From Dyadobacter subterraneus (lineage in GTDB: Bacteria > Bacteroidota > Bacteroidia > Cytophagales > Spirosomataceae), in assembly GCF_015221875.1 (NCBI RefSeq), contig NZ_JACYGY010000001.1, positions 4,814,501 through 4,878,500 of the forward strand: 64,000 nucleotides of DNA. Direction: 5' to 3'. The first letter of the stretch is position 1, and each line of letters opens with the position of its first letter. Shown here piece by piece: positions 44,172 to 52,831 of the stretch. Below the pieces are notes generated by a model, which saw only the letters and a program-made list of their open reading frames with translations, did not search any database and was not told the DNA's origin. The position numbers and the translations under genes were made by a program.

Positions 44172-44549
44172 CTATTTCTTTGAAACGAATTTATTGAAGC
44201 GACTCTCCTTTCCGCCAGCAGTTTCGTTTTGGTATAAAAATTCAAGATTACTTTCATCGAATTTTTTAAAGAAATCATCCCAGCTTATTGCTTCGAGTGT
44301 GTCTTTTCCAGAGTAACCCGGGAAATCAATTCTTAAAATTCCACTATTATCATTTTTATTTCCCGTGCCTTTAACGGTTGACGGTGTTCCTTTTCGTTTT
44401 TCAACCCAGGCACGAATCTCATCGTGATTTGTTGTACTCAGCGACTTTGTGGTTGCGGCCTTTTTCGCCGGACGAGCAGCGGCTGCCCTTGATTTTGCAG
44501 GTTTTGCAGCTGGTGCCTTTGTTTCAGATTTAACTTTTGTAGTAGCCAT
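44172..44549 (-). CDS. Lys/Ala-rich protein with histone-H1-like N-terminus
   Basis: The first 40 residues of this 125-residue protein are Lys/Ala/Pro-rich (APAAKPAKSRAAAARPAKKA), as in histone H1-like and AlgP-like tails. The C-terminal part (DEIRAWVEKRKGTPSTVKGTG ... DNSGILRIDFPGYSGKDTLE) is a small folded domain seen in similar Bacteroidota proteins, which some databases mislabel as a glycogen-branching enzyme; nothing of such an enzyme is present. A DNA- or RNA-associated role is plausible from the tail. It is convergent with the exported protein at 43706. Confidence 0.75.
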   Translation of the reverse strand: MATTKVKSETKAPAAKPAKSRAAAARPAKKAATTKSLSTTNHDEIRAWVEKRKGTPSTVKGTGNKNDNSGILRIDFPGYSGKDTLEAISWDDFFKKFDESNLEFLYQNETAGGKESRFNKFVSKK

Positions 44550-44793
44550 AGTTTTGATGATTAGGTTTGCAAAATTTTATAAATAACTATGCCTTTCTAC
44601 ATATAAATCACTCATCATCAGCCGTAAATTAATAATTCAAAAGAAATGGCCAGTGTTTTATTTTTTCAATATTTCATATTTCAAAAAAATCGTAGAACAT
44701 AATTAACATTCCGGTCAGTAATTCCACATAAAAAACAAGGCATGTATTTTTTGCGCAGCTAAGGAAAACTTCATCAACAAACTTATCATTTCT

Positions 44794-45591
44794 ATGAACA
44801 ATTCAGAAAAATATGCGCTGATAACCGGTGCTACCAGTGGTATAGGCCGGGAACTTGCCAAACTCTTTGCAGCAGATCAATACAACCTGATTATCGTAGC
44901 GCGAAATCATGATGAACTCGAATCTACTGCTACGGAATTAAGGCAACATGGTGGCGAAGTGATTACAATTGCCAAAGATCTTTTTAACCGTGATGAAGCG
45001 TTTTCTTTATATGAAGAAGTGAAGCAAAAAGGAATTCAGATTGATGTGCTTGTGAACGATGCCGGTCAGGGAATTTATGGACTTTTCAAGGACACAGATA
45101 TTGAAAAAGAGCTTGACATTATTAACCTGAATATTTCGTCACTGGTAATTCTTACCAAATGTTTTGTAAAAGATATGGCGGCAAACGGATCAGGAAAAAT
45201 ACTTAATCTGGCATCCGTAGCAAGTAAATTACCTGGTCCATGGCAGGCTGTTTATCATGGAACAAAAGCTTTCGTACTTTCTTTCAGTGAGGCAATCCGC
45301 GAAGAACTTAAAGATTCCGGCGTGACGATAACAGCTTTGATGCCGGGGCCTACAGACACAGATTTCTTCAACAAAGCAGATATGCTGGACAGCAAAGCGG
45401 TTGAAGATAAAGACAAACTTTCCGATCCGGCGGATGTAGCCAAAGATGGTTACGATGCACTAATGGCCGGTACGGACAAAATAATCTCTGGATTTAAAAA
45501 CAAGGTACAGGTAGTAGTAAGCGCTCTGGCGCCAGATAGTATGACTGCGCACCAGGTTTATGAGCAACAAAAACCGGTTGATCACGAATAG
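44794..45591 (+). CDS. SDR-family oxidoreductase
   Basis: This 265-residue classical SDR has the TGATSGIG Rossmann motif (9-16), an active-site Ser (NLASVASK) and the YHGTK catalytic pair. The usual NNAG motif reads VNDAG, where Asp replaces the second Asn. It resembles the DltE/YqjQ-like group of SDRs. The C-terminal part with the LSDPADVAKDGYDALMAG stretch is normal for the group. The substrate is unknown. It ends at a very strong terminator shared with the small gene on the other strand. Confidence 0.9.
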   Translation: MNNSEKYALITGATSGIGRELAKLFAADQYNLIIVARNHDELESTATELRQHGGEVITIAKDLFNRDEAFSLYEEVKQKGIQIDVLVNDAGQGIYGLFKDTDIEKELDIINLNISSLVILTKCFVKDMAANGSGKILNLASVASKLPGPWQAVYHGTKAFVLSFSEAIREELKDSGVTITALMPGPTDTDFFNKADMLDSKAVEDKDKLSDPADVAKDGYDALMAGTDKIISGFKNKVQVVVSALAPDSMTAHQVYEQQKPVDHE

Positions 45592-45606
45592 AATTTATTT
45601 AATATA

Positions 45607-45650
45607 AAAAGAGAAGCATTGTTTGGCAAACCAAACAATGCTTCTCTTTT
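45607..45650. terminator. Bidirectional terminator, 16-bp perfect stem
   Basis: GAGAAGCATTGTTTGG (45611-45626) and CCAAACAATGCTTCTC (45631-45646) form a perfect stem with a CAAA loop, flanked by A5 and T5 runs. It serves the SDR gene and the small gene at 45657. Confidence 0.95.
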
Positions 45651-45656
45651 TTAATA

Positions 45657-45851
45657 TCATCCAACCTCAGGAAGATACTCCCATTCCCGGATATCCTCAA
45701 TGTTGTGTGTTGACGGTTCCAGCGAATATATTTCAATAAATAAATGGTTTTCCCCATCAAATTCACCTTCTCTCCACTCCTCTTCATCCGTTCTGAGAAA
45801 TCTCACCAAAGCTCCGTTTTCCGGTATATCTGATTGCGTCATTTTATTCAT
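45657..45851 (-). CDS. Small acidic protein of unknown function
   Basis: This 64-residue acidic protein (MNKMTQSDIPENGALVRFLRTDEEEW...) has no signal or TM segment. Predicted strands (ALVRFLRT, GEFDGENHLFIEIYSL) suggest a small beta fold. It lies between two strong terminators and is likely monocistronic. An ATG at 45842 is an equally good start. No family is recognised. Confidence 0.6.
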   Translation of the reverse strand: MNKMTQSDIPENGALVRFLRTDEEEWREGEFDGENHLFIEIYSLEPSTHNIEDIREWEYLPEVG

Positions 45852-45875
45852 TTTTTAAATTAAATATAAAAAAAT

Positions 45876-45907
45876 GCGCCTGGATTTCCGTGTAGAAATC
45901 CAGGCGC
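45876..45907 (-). terminator. Terminator of the 55-residue gene
   Basis: A perfect 13-bp stem GCGCCTGGATTTC/GAAATCCAGGCGC with a 6-nt loop is followed on the minus strand by a T run. It ends the gene at 45923-46090. Confidence 0.9.
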
Positions 45908-45922
45908 CTCATATCAAATTAA

Positions 45923-46090
45923 TTAATCATTCTTCTTACCTAAGCTCGCATGTTGCTTTTGGTTATTAGTCAGGTGATTTCCCTTAACTGTTTCCTCTTC
46001 TTTATGTCTGCTATCAAGGTTATCTTTATTTTCCGTATGCGTCTTGCTTTGGCTTTGATGCATACCATTGGAACTTTGTGATTGTTTCAT
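45923..46090 (-). CDS. 55-residue hydrophilic protein
   Basis: This 55-codon frame, MKQSQSSNGMHQSQSKTHTE...KQHASLGKKND, is very hydrophilic (Gln, Ser, His, Lys, Asn). It has no hydrophobic core and is probably disordered. The strong terminator just after its stop supports real transcription and translation. Small Gln/Ser/His/Lys-rich proteins of this sort occur in stress regions of related bacteria, but I do not recognise a family. Confidence 0.6.
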   Translation of the reverse strand: MKQSQSSNGMHQSQSKTHTENKDNLDSRHKEEETVKGNHLTNNQKQHASLGKKND

Positions 46091-46147
46091 GATATTCATT
46101 AATTGATTCTGCTATATAATATATAAATATTGTACCAGGCCTTTTCA

Positions 46148-46180
46148 ACAGAAATTGCCTGTTTTCTGGCTAATTTCTGT
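46148..46180. repeat. Inverted repeat upstream of the permease gene
   Basis: ACAGAAATT (46148-46156) pairs with AATTTCTGT (46172-46180), extended by GCC/GGC inside. It lies about 135 bases upstream of the permease start. A second small palindrome, ATAGGA (46248-46253) with TCCTAT (46261-46266), is closer to the gene. Either could be regulatory. Confidence 0.45.
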
Positions 46181-46313
46181 ACAATCTGGTTAACTAAATA
46201 ACCAGTGCTTTCATAGGCATGATTTTATACATTCTACATTAGAGCTTATAGGAGTAAAATTCCTATTTCACTGACTACAAGACGATAAACTCACCTATCC
46301 ATAATTATATTCT

Positions 46314-47357
46314 ATGTCAGGTTTTAATAATAAATTAAGACAAGTCTTTTTTTTCGTGCTTATTCTTGCACTTGGAGCATTGCTTTTTTCTCAGCTTTAT
46401 ACCTTTTTTCCAGGTTTCCTGGGAGCTCTGACCTTATACATTCTCAGCCGGAAATGGTATTTCAAATTAACATTCAGCAAAAAATGGAATAAGAGTGCTA
46501 CCGCGCTTCTTTTTATGTTCGCCTTTGTCACTTGTATAGTAGTTCCAATCTACTTTTCTGTACAGTTAGTTTATTCCAAAATTGAGCATTTTCTAAAAAA
46601 TCCGGATCAAATTTATTCTGCACTAAACGCTGTTTCAAACCAGATAAAGGACTGGACCGGACAGGATATTTCACAAAGCGATTTTGTCAAAGAACTTCCA
46701 AAACGGGTGGCAGGATTTGTACCTATGTTATTGAACAGTTCCGCTACACTTATCGGCAATTTGCTAATGATTCTTTTCCTGTCATTTTTCATGTTTACCA
46801 ACGGACCGCAACTCGAAAGAGCAGTTTCCAAATTTCTGCCTTTAAGAAATGAAAACATTGATATGCTGGCCCAGGAAACCAAAATGATGGTAAAAGCAAA
46901 CGCTTTGGGAATTCCAATTATTTCTATCGTTCAAGGACTTGTCGCCATGATCGGCTACTGGATTTTTGGTATGAAGGATTTCGTATTGTTAGGATTTTTA
47001 ACTGGAATCTTCGCCTTTTTCCCCGTAATCGGCACGGCTGCAATTTGGATACCTTCTGCCATTTTTCTCTTTTCTTCTGGTGAAAATGGAAAAGCGATCG
47101 GACTTGCCATTTACAGTGCTGTGGTAACTGGGAATATAGATTATCTGGCCAGAATTTCTTTTCTGAAAAAAGTTGGCGACGTACATCCTGTGATTACTAT
47201 CCTGGGACTGATCGTGGGATTGAAACTTTTTGGTTTCCTGGGTTTTATATTCGGTCCGTTGCTGATCAGTTATTTTTTATTACTGCTAAAAATATACACC
47301 ACTGAATTTGGCAAAGAATCTTCCGCTGCTGAATATGACAAAGTACTGGAACCATGA
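46314..47357 (+). CDS. AI-2E-family transporter
   Basis: This 347-residue inner-membrane protein has about seven hydrophobic segments (for example FFFVLILALGALLFSQLYTFFPG, TALLFMFAFVTCIVVPIYFSVQ, LLMILFLSFFMFTNGP, and a C-terminal pair FLTGIFAFFPVIGTAAIWIP and LFGFLGFIFGPLLISYFLLLL). The pattern and the GPLLISYF motif match the AI-2E (TqsA/PerM-like) family. These proteins are proposed to export small molecules or signal AI-2, and some act in stress or Na+/H+ exchange. No partner gene is adjacent. Confidence 0.9.
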   Translation: MSGFNNKLRQVFFFVLILALGALLFSQLYTFFPGFLGALTLYILSRKWYFKLTFSKKWNKSATALLFMFAFVTCIVVPIYFSVQLVYSKIEHFLKNPDQIYSALNAVSNQIKDWTGQDISQSDFVKELPKRVAGFVPMLLNSSATLIGNLLMILFLSFFMFTNGPQLERAVSKFLPLRNENIDMLAQETKMMVKANALGIPIISIVQGLVAMIGYWIFGMKDFVLLGFLTGIFAFFPVIGTAAIWIPSAIFLFSSGENGKAIGLAIYSAVVTGNIDYLARISFLKKVGDVHPVITILGLIVGLKLFGFLGFIFGPLLISYFLLLLKIYTTEFGKESSAAEYDKVLEP

Positions 47358-47392
47358 TCATTGAATTATACTCTTCACAATAAATTGAATAA

Positions 47393-48013
47393 ATGATGGG
47401 CGAGAAAAATTATTCAGGCACTATACCTGATCAGGAAGATGGGAGTAAAATCAACGTTGAAAGTAATATTGATTTGAAAGATGTGGAATTGGCTAAATCA
47501 ATTTTTGATATAGCTAAAAGCCGTTTGATTGATGTAAATAACTGGCAAAATCTGGCCGGAAAATTTCTGGCGGCTTTTCAATTAACAGATTCGTCTGGAA
47601 ATCCAACAGACTCTCCAGTTCAGGAAGGAATGTATTTCAGAATTGATATTCCCGGTCCCGGCTCAAAAGCTGGTGACGGTTATGACTGGGTAAAAGTTGA
47701 AAAAATTGATTTTTACCGTTCGGAGAATATTGAGAGTATAGGCATAAGAGTGAGACCAGCTGCGAACCCATCATCATCGAACGAAAACGTTGCTCATTTT
47801 TATTCCCAGGAGGCTACGAGCACTTTCACTGTGACAAGAGAATTGACAAAAATAACAGCCGCAGTTTACGACCGGAATACCAAAACAAACCAGGATACCA
47901 ATCAACTTTCTGACCAGCTTAGAAATGCAATTGTAGGTATGAGTGGCATTATCAGTTTTTCAAGAATACAGTGGAAAAGCCTGACTGACGCTATAATAAA
48001 ACAGGCTGATTAA
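47393..48013 (+). CDS. Soluble protein of unknown function
   Basis: This 206-residue protein (MMGEKNYSGTIPDQEDGSKIN...) has no signal or TM segment. The middle has a strand-rich part (YFRIDIPGPGSKAGDGYDWVKVEKIDF) and the C-terminus is helical (LSDQLRNAIVGMSGIISFSRIQW). Its own stop codon is in the loop of its terminator. It is 36 bases after the permease gene and may be cotranscribed. No family recognised. Confidence 0.65.
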   Translation: MMGEKNYSGTIPDQEDGSKINVESNIDLKDVELAKSIFDIAKSRLIDVNNWQNLAGKFLAAFQLTDSSGNPTDSPVQEGMYFRIDIPGPGSKAGDGYDWVKVEKIDFYRSENIESIGIRVRPAANPSSSNENVAHFYSQEATSTFTVTRELTKITAAVYDRNTKTNQDTNQLSDQLRNAIVGMSGIISFSRIQWKSLTDAIIKQAD

Positions 48014-48031
48014 CAGCCTGTTTTATTATAG
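47991..48031 (+). terminator. Terminator overlapping the end of the coding sequence
   Basis: A perfect 18-bp stem, CTATAATAAAACAGGCTG (47991-48008) and CAGCCTGTTTTATTATAG (48014-48031), has an ATTAA loop. The TAA stop codon (48011-48013) is inside the loop. Confidence 0.85.
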
Positions 48032-48086
48032 TATTATGGTGACTTTGCTACACACAGTAAATTATTTTTCAAGTAAAAAAAATAAC

Positions 48087-48356
48087 TTACTGGTTTTTCT
48101 GATAAAGTTTAAGTGCATTCTCAATTCGTATTCTAGTATCGGCATCATTACATTCTACCCTGAAACGAACGTCGGATTTTGTATCTCCAAAAAAATGCAG
48201 CGTAACTGGTTTCTGGTAAAAGTTGTAAGTAGAAGCCAGTTTTTCCATCTGTTTGATGGTTTCCTTGATCTCATTATCCCGCATTTTTATGGCGGAATTA
48301 TTGACTTCTTCGTGTGATTTAAAACGGAAAATATTGACCACCTTTAACTCTTCCAT
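48087..48356 (-). CDS. Small basic protein of unknown function
   Basis: This 89-residue protein (MEELKVVNIFRFKSHEEVNN...) has alternating strands and helices (EIKETIKQMEKLAS, VTLHFFGDTKSDVRFRVE) and no signal or TM segment. Its codon use is ordinary. I do not recognise it; an alpha/beta fold is the best guess. Confidence 0.6.
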   Translation of the reverse strand: MEELKVVNIFRFKSHEEVNNSAIKMRDNEIKETIKQMEKLASTYNFYQKPVTLHFFGDTKSDVRFRVECNDADTRIRIENALKLYQKNQ

Positions 48357-48529
48357 GATTTAATTTATTTAGCATTTTAAGTGATTGTAACCGTCTAAAC
48401 ACACGCTAATAAATTTCTATACCATTTGAAAATCAATACAATGCAAATCGCATACCAGAGCGCAAAATATCTGTAAATCAGATATTTATTCCTTGAAAGT
48501 TTTTGTAAAGTTGAGGTTCTAAAACAAAA

Positions 48530-48556
48530 AAAGTGAGATACGAGGTATCTCACTTT
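48530..48556 (-). terminator. Terminator of the PLP-enzyme gene
   Basis: A perfect 12-bp stem AAAGTGAGATAC/GTATCTCACTTT with a GAG loop is followed on the minus strand by a T run, 27 bases after the PLP-enzyme stop. Confidence 0.88.
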
Positions 48557-48583
48557 CATATGAAAAATATATATTTTAAAATC

Positions 48584-50197
48584 CTAGGTTGCCAAAGGTG
48601 GTCCGGAAGGAATGAATATTTTTTCTCGTTTTGCTTTGAACTTATGACGTTTTGCCGTGAAAGTGGCCGTCATGTATTCTCCCATGTAAATTGAGCCAGT
48701 CATCGTATCATCTTTTGCTGTACCGGAAAATGAAAAAGTAATGTTATCTGCAATCTGACGATCTGAACTTCTCATTTTTACTTCATTTCCTTCTACCGTT
48801 CCCTGCAATTCCCTAACCGAGAATTCGCCTTTATGCGAACCTTCAAGCCAGTTTCCGTCCTGTTCAATGATTAGTGACTGTTTGCTGACCGAAGAGAAAA
48901 ACTGAACATCCAGATCCCAGTGACCTTTAAGAGTTACTGTCGCCGGTTTCAAATCCGTTTTCTGCGGCGTACGTTTTTCAGACAAAACTGAAACAAAACG
49001 GTCTGCAACCACTTTGTCGTCGCCAGGCTGCATTTGTCCTGTTGTGATTGAAATAAAAGTTGAACCTTCTCTGCTTCCGCCGCCTAGTGCTATCCGTGGT
49101 TTTGTTCTGCCAAAAAGTTCAGCGATTTCCTCACCTGTTATATTAAATTTAGCGGGATCCCACGAAATCCTTAACTGCGGAGTTCTGTTGGAAAGCTGGT
49201 CTTTTGGCTCAATTACTGTGGTTTTTACACCGTCAATTGATGTTACAGTCTTGGAAATATTGTCAAGCCATGAAAGCCATCTTTTCCACTCACCCGCATG
49301 ATCACGTTTTGTCCAGGCTTCCACCGCGGCAATCATACCCATGGTTTCCTCGCGACCTACTTTATTATCACGTCCAGGACCATGGTGCGGCGCACTCGCC
49401 TGCCATGCCGACATCAATAAATCTTTTTGACCTAAAACAAGTCCCGCGCATTGTGGTCCACAAAGTGCTTTTCCTCCACTATAAATCACAACCGTTGCAC
49501 CCATTTTCAAATGCACGTTAGGGATAGTAAGATCCTCAGCAGCAGCATCCACCATAACCGGTATATTTTTCGGTTTTGCAATTTTAGAAATTGCTTCCAA
49601 AGACATCGGCCCTTTCATGGATTCATCGCCAGCCATCAGGTAGATCATCGCAGTACGAGAGCTGATGGCGTTAGTCAATTCCTCGATAGAATCAACAGTT
49701 ATTAAAGTAACGCCGACATTTCTTAGTGCGTGATCGTATACGTTACGGGAATATCTTGGAATGATCACTTCTGTTTTATCAAATCCTGCTAGATTTGGAA
49801 CACGAATCAATTTCTCAGGATTACCTCCTGTAACACAGGCCACTGTGACATGTTTCATACCCGCCGCACAACCGGCCGATACCATACCCCACTCCGCACC
49901 AGTCAGTTCTGCAAGACGTTTTCCGGCTCCGAAAGCCAGTTCATCATACTGTACAAAAACCTGCGCTGCTGCGTCCATTGCAGTTCTTACTTCGGGTCTT
50001 TCGATGGAACCACCGATAATGGTGAAAGTTCCGCGGCAATTGATAATCGGCTCAACACCGATTGCCTGATAGATTTCTTTGCTGGCTGCCACCTGCGCCT
50101 GACTTACCGCCTTTTCAGGAGCAGAAGTTTTGGGAAGCATTATACTTCCGGCCAGCGGAATCATGGATAGATCTTTAATTGCGTCTCTGCGATTCAT
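48584..50197 (-). CDS. Exported SelA-like PLP-dependent enzyme with C-terminal beta domain
   Basis: This 537-residue protein begins NRRDAIKDLSMIPLAGSIML, a Tat-like signal, then a PLP fold-type I domain resembling the SelA-like/D-glucosaminate-6-phosphate ammonia-lyase group (about 40-390). The PLP Lys is 243 (YSGGKALCGPQC) and the pyridine-binding Asp is 217 (MVDAAAE). From about 420 to 530 a beta-rich extension follows (KGHWDLDVQFFSSVSKQSLIIEQ ... MTGSIYMGEYMTATF), absent from SelA. The substrate is unknown; amino acids or amino sugars are likely. The Tat export fits a folded enzyme that carries its cofactor. It is followed by its own terminator. Confidence 0.82.
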   Translation of the reverse strand: MNRRDAIKDLSMIPLAGSIMLPKTSAPEKAVSQAQVAASKEIYQAIGVEPIINCRGTFTIIGGSIERPEVRTAMDAAAQVFVQYDELAFGAGKRLAELTGAEWGMVSAGCAAGMKHVTVACVTGGNPEKLIRVPNLAGFDKTEVIIPRYSRNVYDHALRNVGVTLITVDSIEELTNAISSRTAMIYLMAGDESMKGPMSLEAISKIAKPKNIPVMVDAAAEDLTIPNVHLKMGATVVIYSGGKALCGPQCAGLVLGQKDLLMSAWQASAPHHGPGRDNKVGREETMGMIAAVEAWTKRDHAGEWKRWLSWLDNISKTVTSIDGVKTTVIEPKDQLSNRTPQLRISWDPAKFNITGEEIAELFGRTKPRIALGGGSREGSTFISITTGQMQPGDDKVVADRFVSVLSEKRTPQKTDLKPATVTLKGHWDLDVQFFSSVSKQSLIIEQDGNWLEGSHKGEFSVRELQGTVEGNEVKMRSSDRQIADNITFSFSGTAKDDTMTGSIYMGEYMTATFTAKRHKFKAKREKIFIPSGPPLAT

Positions 50198-50578
50198 TTG
50201 AAATAAATAAGTTTTTTAGGAATTTTGGCGAATTACTAAATTAATTTATAGGTGTTTTGAGCTTAAATTCGGACAGTTGGCAATGATTTGTAAATCTATA
50301 ACGAAAATAAAGTATAATATTTCGTATTTAAATTTTTCACAGGTCATTGTTTTTGCCTTTATCACAAATGGCGGGACGAGTTTAACACATAATGCCTTCT
50401 TAACCAAATGAAGTTTTAAATAACGGTTACGTTCCCGGCTGTCATTATATAGAATCTTCTATTTATAACAAATTCCCTAAATCCTATCTTCTTCAACATG
50501 CAGGCCTTTTTAAAACAAAAAACAGCCAGCATCACTGCTGGCTGTCAGAATTAAACTCAGTATAGTACTCGTTATCAG
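50198..50578. other. Intergenic region with terminator
   Basis: This 381-base stretch carries the upstream region of the PLP-enzyme gene and the terminator of the molybdenum hydroxylase operon (50522-50545). Beyond these I see no gene, repeat or promoter match. Confidence 0.55.
50522..50545 (-). terminator. Terminator of the molybdenum hydroxylase operon
   Basis: A perfect 10-bp stem ACAGCCAGCA/TGCTGGCTGT with a TCAC loop is followed on the minus strand by a T run. It is 34 bases after the large-subunit stop. Confidence 0.88.
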
Positions 50579-52816
50579 TTAAAGCAAAGAATCAAAGTGA
50601 ATGGGAAACTGGTTGATTCTTTTTCCGGTTGCATGAAAAATAGCATTGGCAATGGCGGGAGGCATGGCTACCAGACCAATTTCACCGATTCCTTTACTAC
50701 CAAGCTCGTTAACAATCTCATCTTTTTCATCAACAAAAATCACATCCAGCTCATGAATATCGGCGTGAACAGGAATGTGATATTCACCGAGATTGGTATT
50801 CATATATTTTCCAAAATGATGATCTGTGATGGTTTCTTCGCGAAGCGCCTTGCTGATCCCCCAAATCATTCCGCCTAAAATCTGACTTCTTGCCGTTTTA
50901 GGATTAATGATGTTTCCGGCAGCCACGGCGGTTACAGCTCTTGTTACGTTTACAATTCCTAATTCTTCATCAACCTCAACTTCCACAAAAGCAGCGCTAT
51001 GCGCAGCTCGGGAATATTTTTTCAGTTTGAGAACATTAGGAACGGAGAAATTAATGGTCCGGATTTGCTTCCCTTTATTGGCTGCAACTATCTCCTGAAA
51101 AGAAAGAGAAACAGACGGATTTTGTTTTAGAATAATATTTCCATTATCAAAATCCACATCCTCTATTGCAACATTTTTGAAGGGAGAATTATCAATATCA
51201 GCTGCTTTTTTAAACAACTTTTTCCTTAACGCTTTCCCGGCTGCTTTGATCGCGGAACCAATGGTTGATACCGTAAAAGATCCTCCCTGAATTGGTGCAA
51301 AGGGCATTTTACTATCTCCATAGGAAAATGTTACATCATCCATTTTCAGTCCAAGTTCATCCGCAGCAATTTGCGTCATGACCGTCAAGGTACCGGTTCC
51401 AATATCCGTAACCGCACTGCTCACTAGCAACTTGCCTTCTTTTGTAATAATCGCTTCCGCACGCGCGGGAACGGTCATCGCTTCCCAGATTCCTGTGGCC
51501 ATACCATATCCCACAAGTTTATTCCCTTTGCGCATACTCCGGGGTTCAGGATTACGGTTTGACCAACCGAACTTTTCCGCACCCTGCAAATAACATTGCC
51601 TCAATTCCTTACTGGAATACGGGCGATCCATACTGACATCGTCAACAGAATAATTTATCAGACGAAGTTGCAGCGGATCAATTTTAAGTTTGTAGGACAA
51701 ATCATCCATTGTACTTTCAATGGCATGCACACCCGTACTTCCACCCGGCGCACGCATATCCAACGGACTGAAAACATCCAGCGGAACCATGTTATATTTG
51801 AAAAGTGTGTTCTGAGCCGGATAAAGCATATTTGCCCAGTTCACGACAACTTCCGTATAATCTTCAAAATGCGAAGTTTGCCCAAATGCCTCATGGTTAA
51901 GCGCTGTTACGGTTCCATCAGTATTTGCTCCAAATTGCGTTGTTTGTATTGTTGGCGGTCGATATCCAAACGTGAACATCTGGCTTCTGTCCAGCGTTAC
52001 CCGCACATTTCTTTTCAATTCCAAAGCGGCCATTACAGACATAAATAGCTGATACTGCGGCCGCAAACCAGCTCCAAACGCACCACCCACATAAGGCGAA
52101 ATCACTCTGACATCCTTAAAATGAAGTCCGAAAACGTTTCCTACATATAACTGGCAATTCACCGTCCCCTGCGTTTTATCGTAAATCGTCAGTTTCCCTT
52201 CACCTTCATAAATTGTGGTTGTTGTAAACAATTCCAAAGGATTATGATGTTCTGTCCCGTGGAAAAATTCTCCGGAAGCCTGTACCGGGGAATTGGCATA
52301 AGCCTCTTCAAAATCACCTTTTGGCTTTGGTGGTGGCGGTTTTAATGCTGTTGCTAAACCTGCTTTTGGAGCCCGCGCCTTACCAAGATTGACATGAATA
52401 TCAGTAGAAAATGTCTCTTCTTCATATTCCACGGTGACTAGGGAAGCCGCAAAACGGGCAAGTTCAAAAGTCTCGGCAACCACTAAGGCGATGGGCTGAC
52501 CATAATATTTGATCTCATTATCATGCAACGGGCGAAAAGGTGAACCAGGAGGCGCATCCATATCGGCGTACTGCATATTAAACCAGGCCAGTGAAGGACG
52601 GTTGTCGTGTGTAAATATTTCAATTACGCCAGGTAAAGCCCTGGCGTCTACTGTATTGATACTAACTATTTCTCCTCTGACAATGGTACTGTTGACAACA
52701 TATCCGTAAAGCAATCCGGGCGTATTATATTCCCCTGAATATTTTGCCGAACCTGTTACTTTCATTTGGCCTTCCAACCGGCTGATTGGTTGTCCTATCG
52801 ATGGTCTGTTTGACAT
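50579..52816 (-). CDS. Molybdopterin-binding subunit of a PaoC-type xanthine dehydrogenase/aldehyde oxidoreductase
   Basis: This 745-residue protein is the large Moco subunit of a three-part hydroxylase. It keeps GAFGAGLRP near the molybdopterin site, QGGSFTVSTIG, and the catalytic Glu712 in GSKGIGEIG. A proline-rich linker KPPPPKPKGD is unusual. The substrate could be an aldehyde, as for PaoABC, or a heterocycle; the active-site environment cannot be read from sequence alone. It is the last gene of the operon (FeS, FAD, Moco), 15 bases after the FAD-subunit stop. No XdhC-like maturation gene is in the window. Confidence 0.92.
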   Translation of the reverse strand: MSNRPSIGQPISRLEGQMKVTGSAKYSGEYNTPGLLYGYVVNSTIVRGEIVSINTVDARALPGVIEIFTHDNRPSLAWFNMQYADMDAPPGSPFRPLHDNEIKYYGQPIALVVAETFELARFAASLVTVEYEEETFSTDIHVNLGKARAPKAGLATALKPPPPKPKGDFEEAYANSPVQASGEFFHGTEHHNPLELFTTTTIYEGEGKLTIYDKTQGTVNCQLYVGNVFGLHFKDVRVISPYVGGAFGAGLRPQYQLFMSVMAALELKRNVRVTLDRSQMFTFGYRPPTIQTTQFGANTDGTVTALNHEAFGQTSHFEDYTEVVVNWANMLYPAQNTLFKYNMVPLDVFSPLDMRAPGGSTGVHAIESTMDDLSYKLKIDPLQLRLINYSVDDVSMDRPYSSKELRQCYLQGAEKFGWSNRNPEPRSMRKGNKLVGYGMATGIWEAMTVPARAEAIITKEGKLLVSSAVTDIGTGTLTVMTQIAADELGLKMDDVTFSYGDSKMPFAPIQGGSFTVSTIGSAIKAAGKALRKKLFKKAADIDNSPFKNVAIEDVDFDNGNIILKQNPSVSLSFQEIVAANKGKQIRTINFSVPNVLKLKKYSRAAHSAAFVEVEVDEELGIVNVTRAVTAVAAGNIINPKTARSQILGGMIWGISKALREETITDHHFGKYMNTNLGEYHIPVHADIHELDVIFVDEKDEIVNELGSKGIGEIGLVAMPPAIANAIFHATGKRINQFPIHFDSLL

Positions 52817-52831
52817 AAATTTCCTGGTTAG

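Noticed and set aside
44172..44549. Annotation as a glycogen-branching enzyme
   Set aside because: The protein is only 125 residues and lacks any GH13 barrel or catalytic residue.
45599..45787. A 62-codon minus-strand frame overlapping the small acidic protein
   Set aside because: It runs through the strong terminator and overlaps the better frame of the 64-residue gene.
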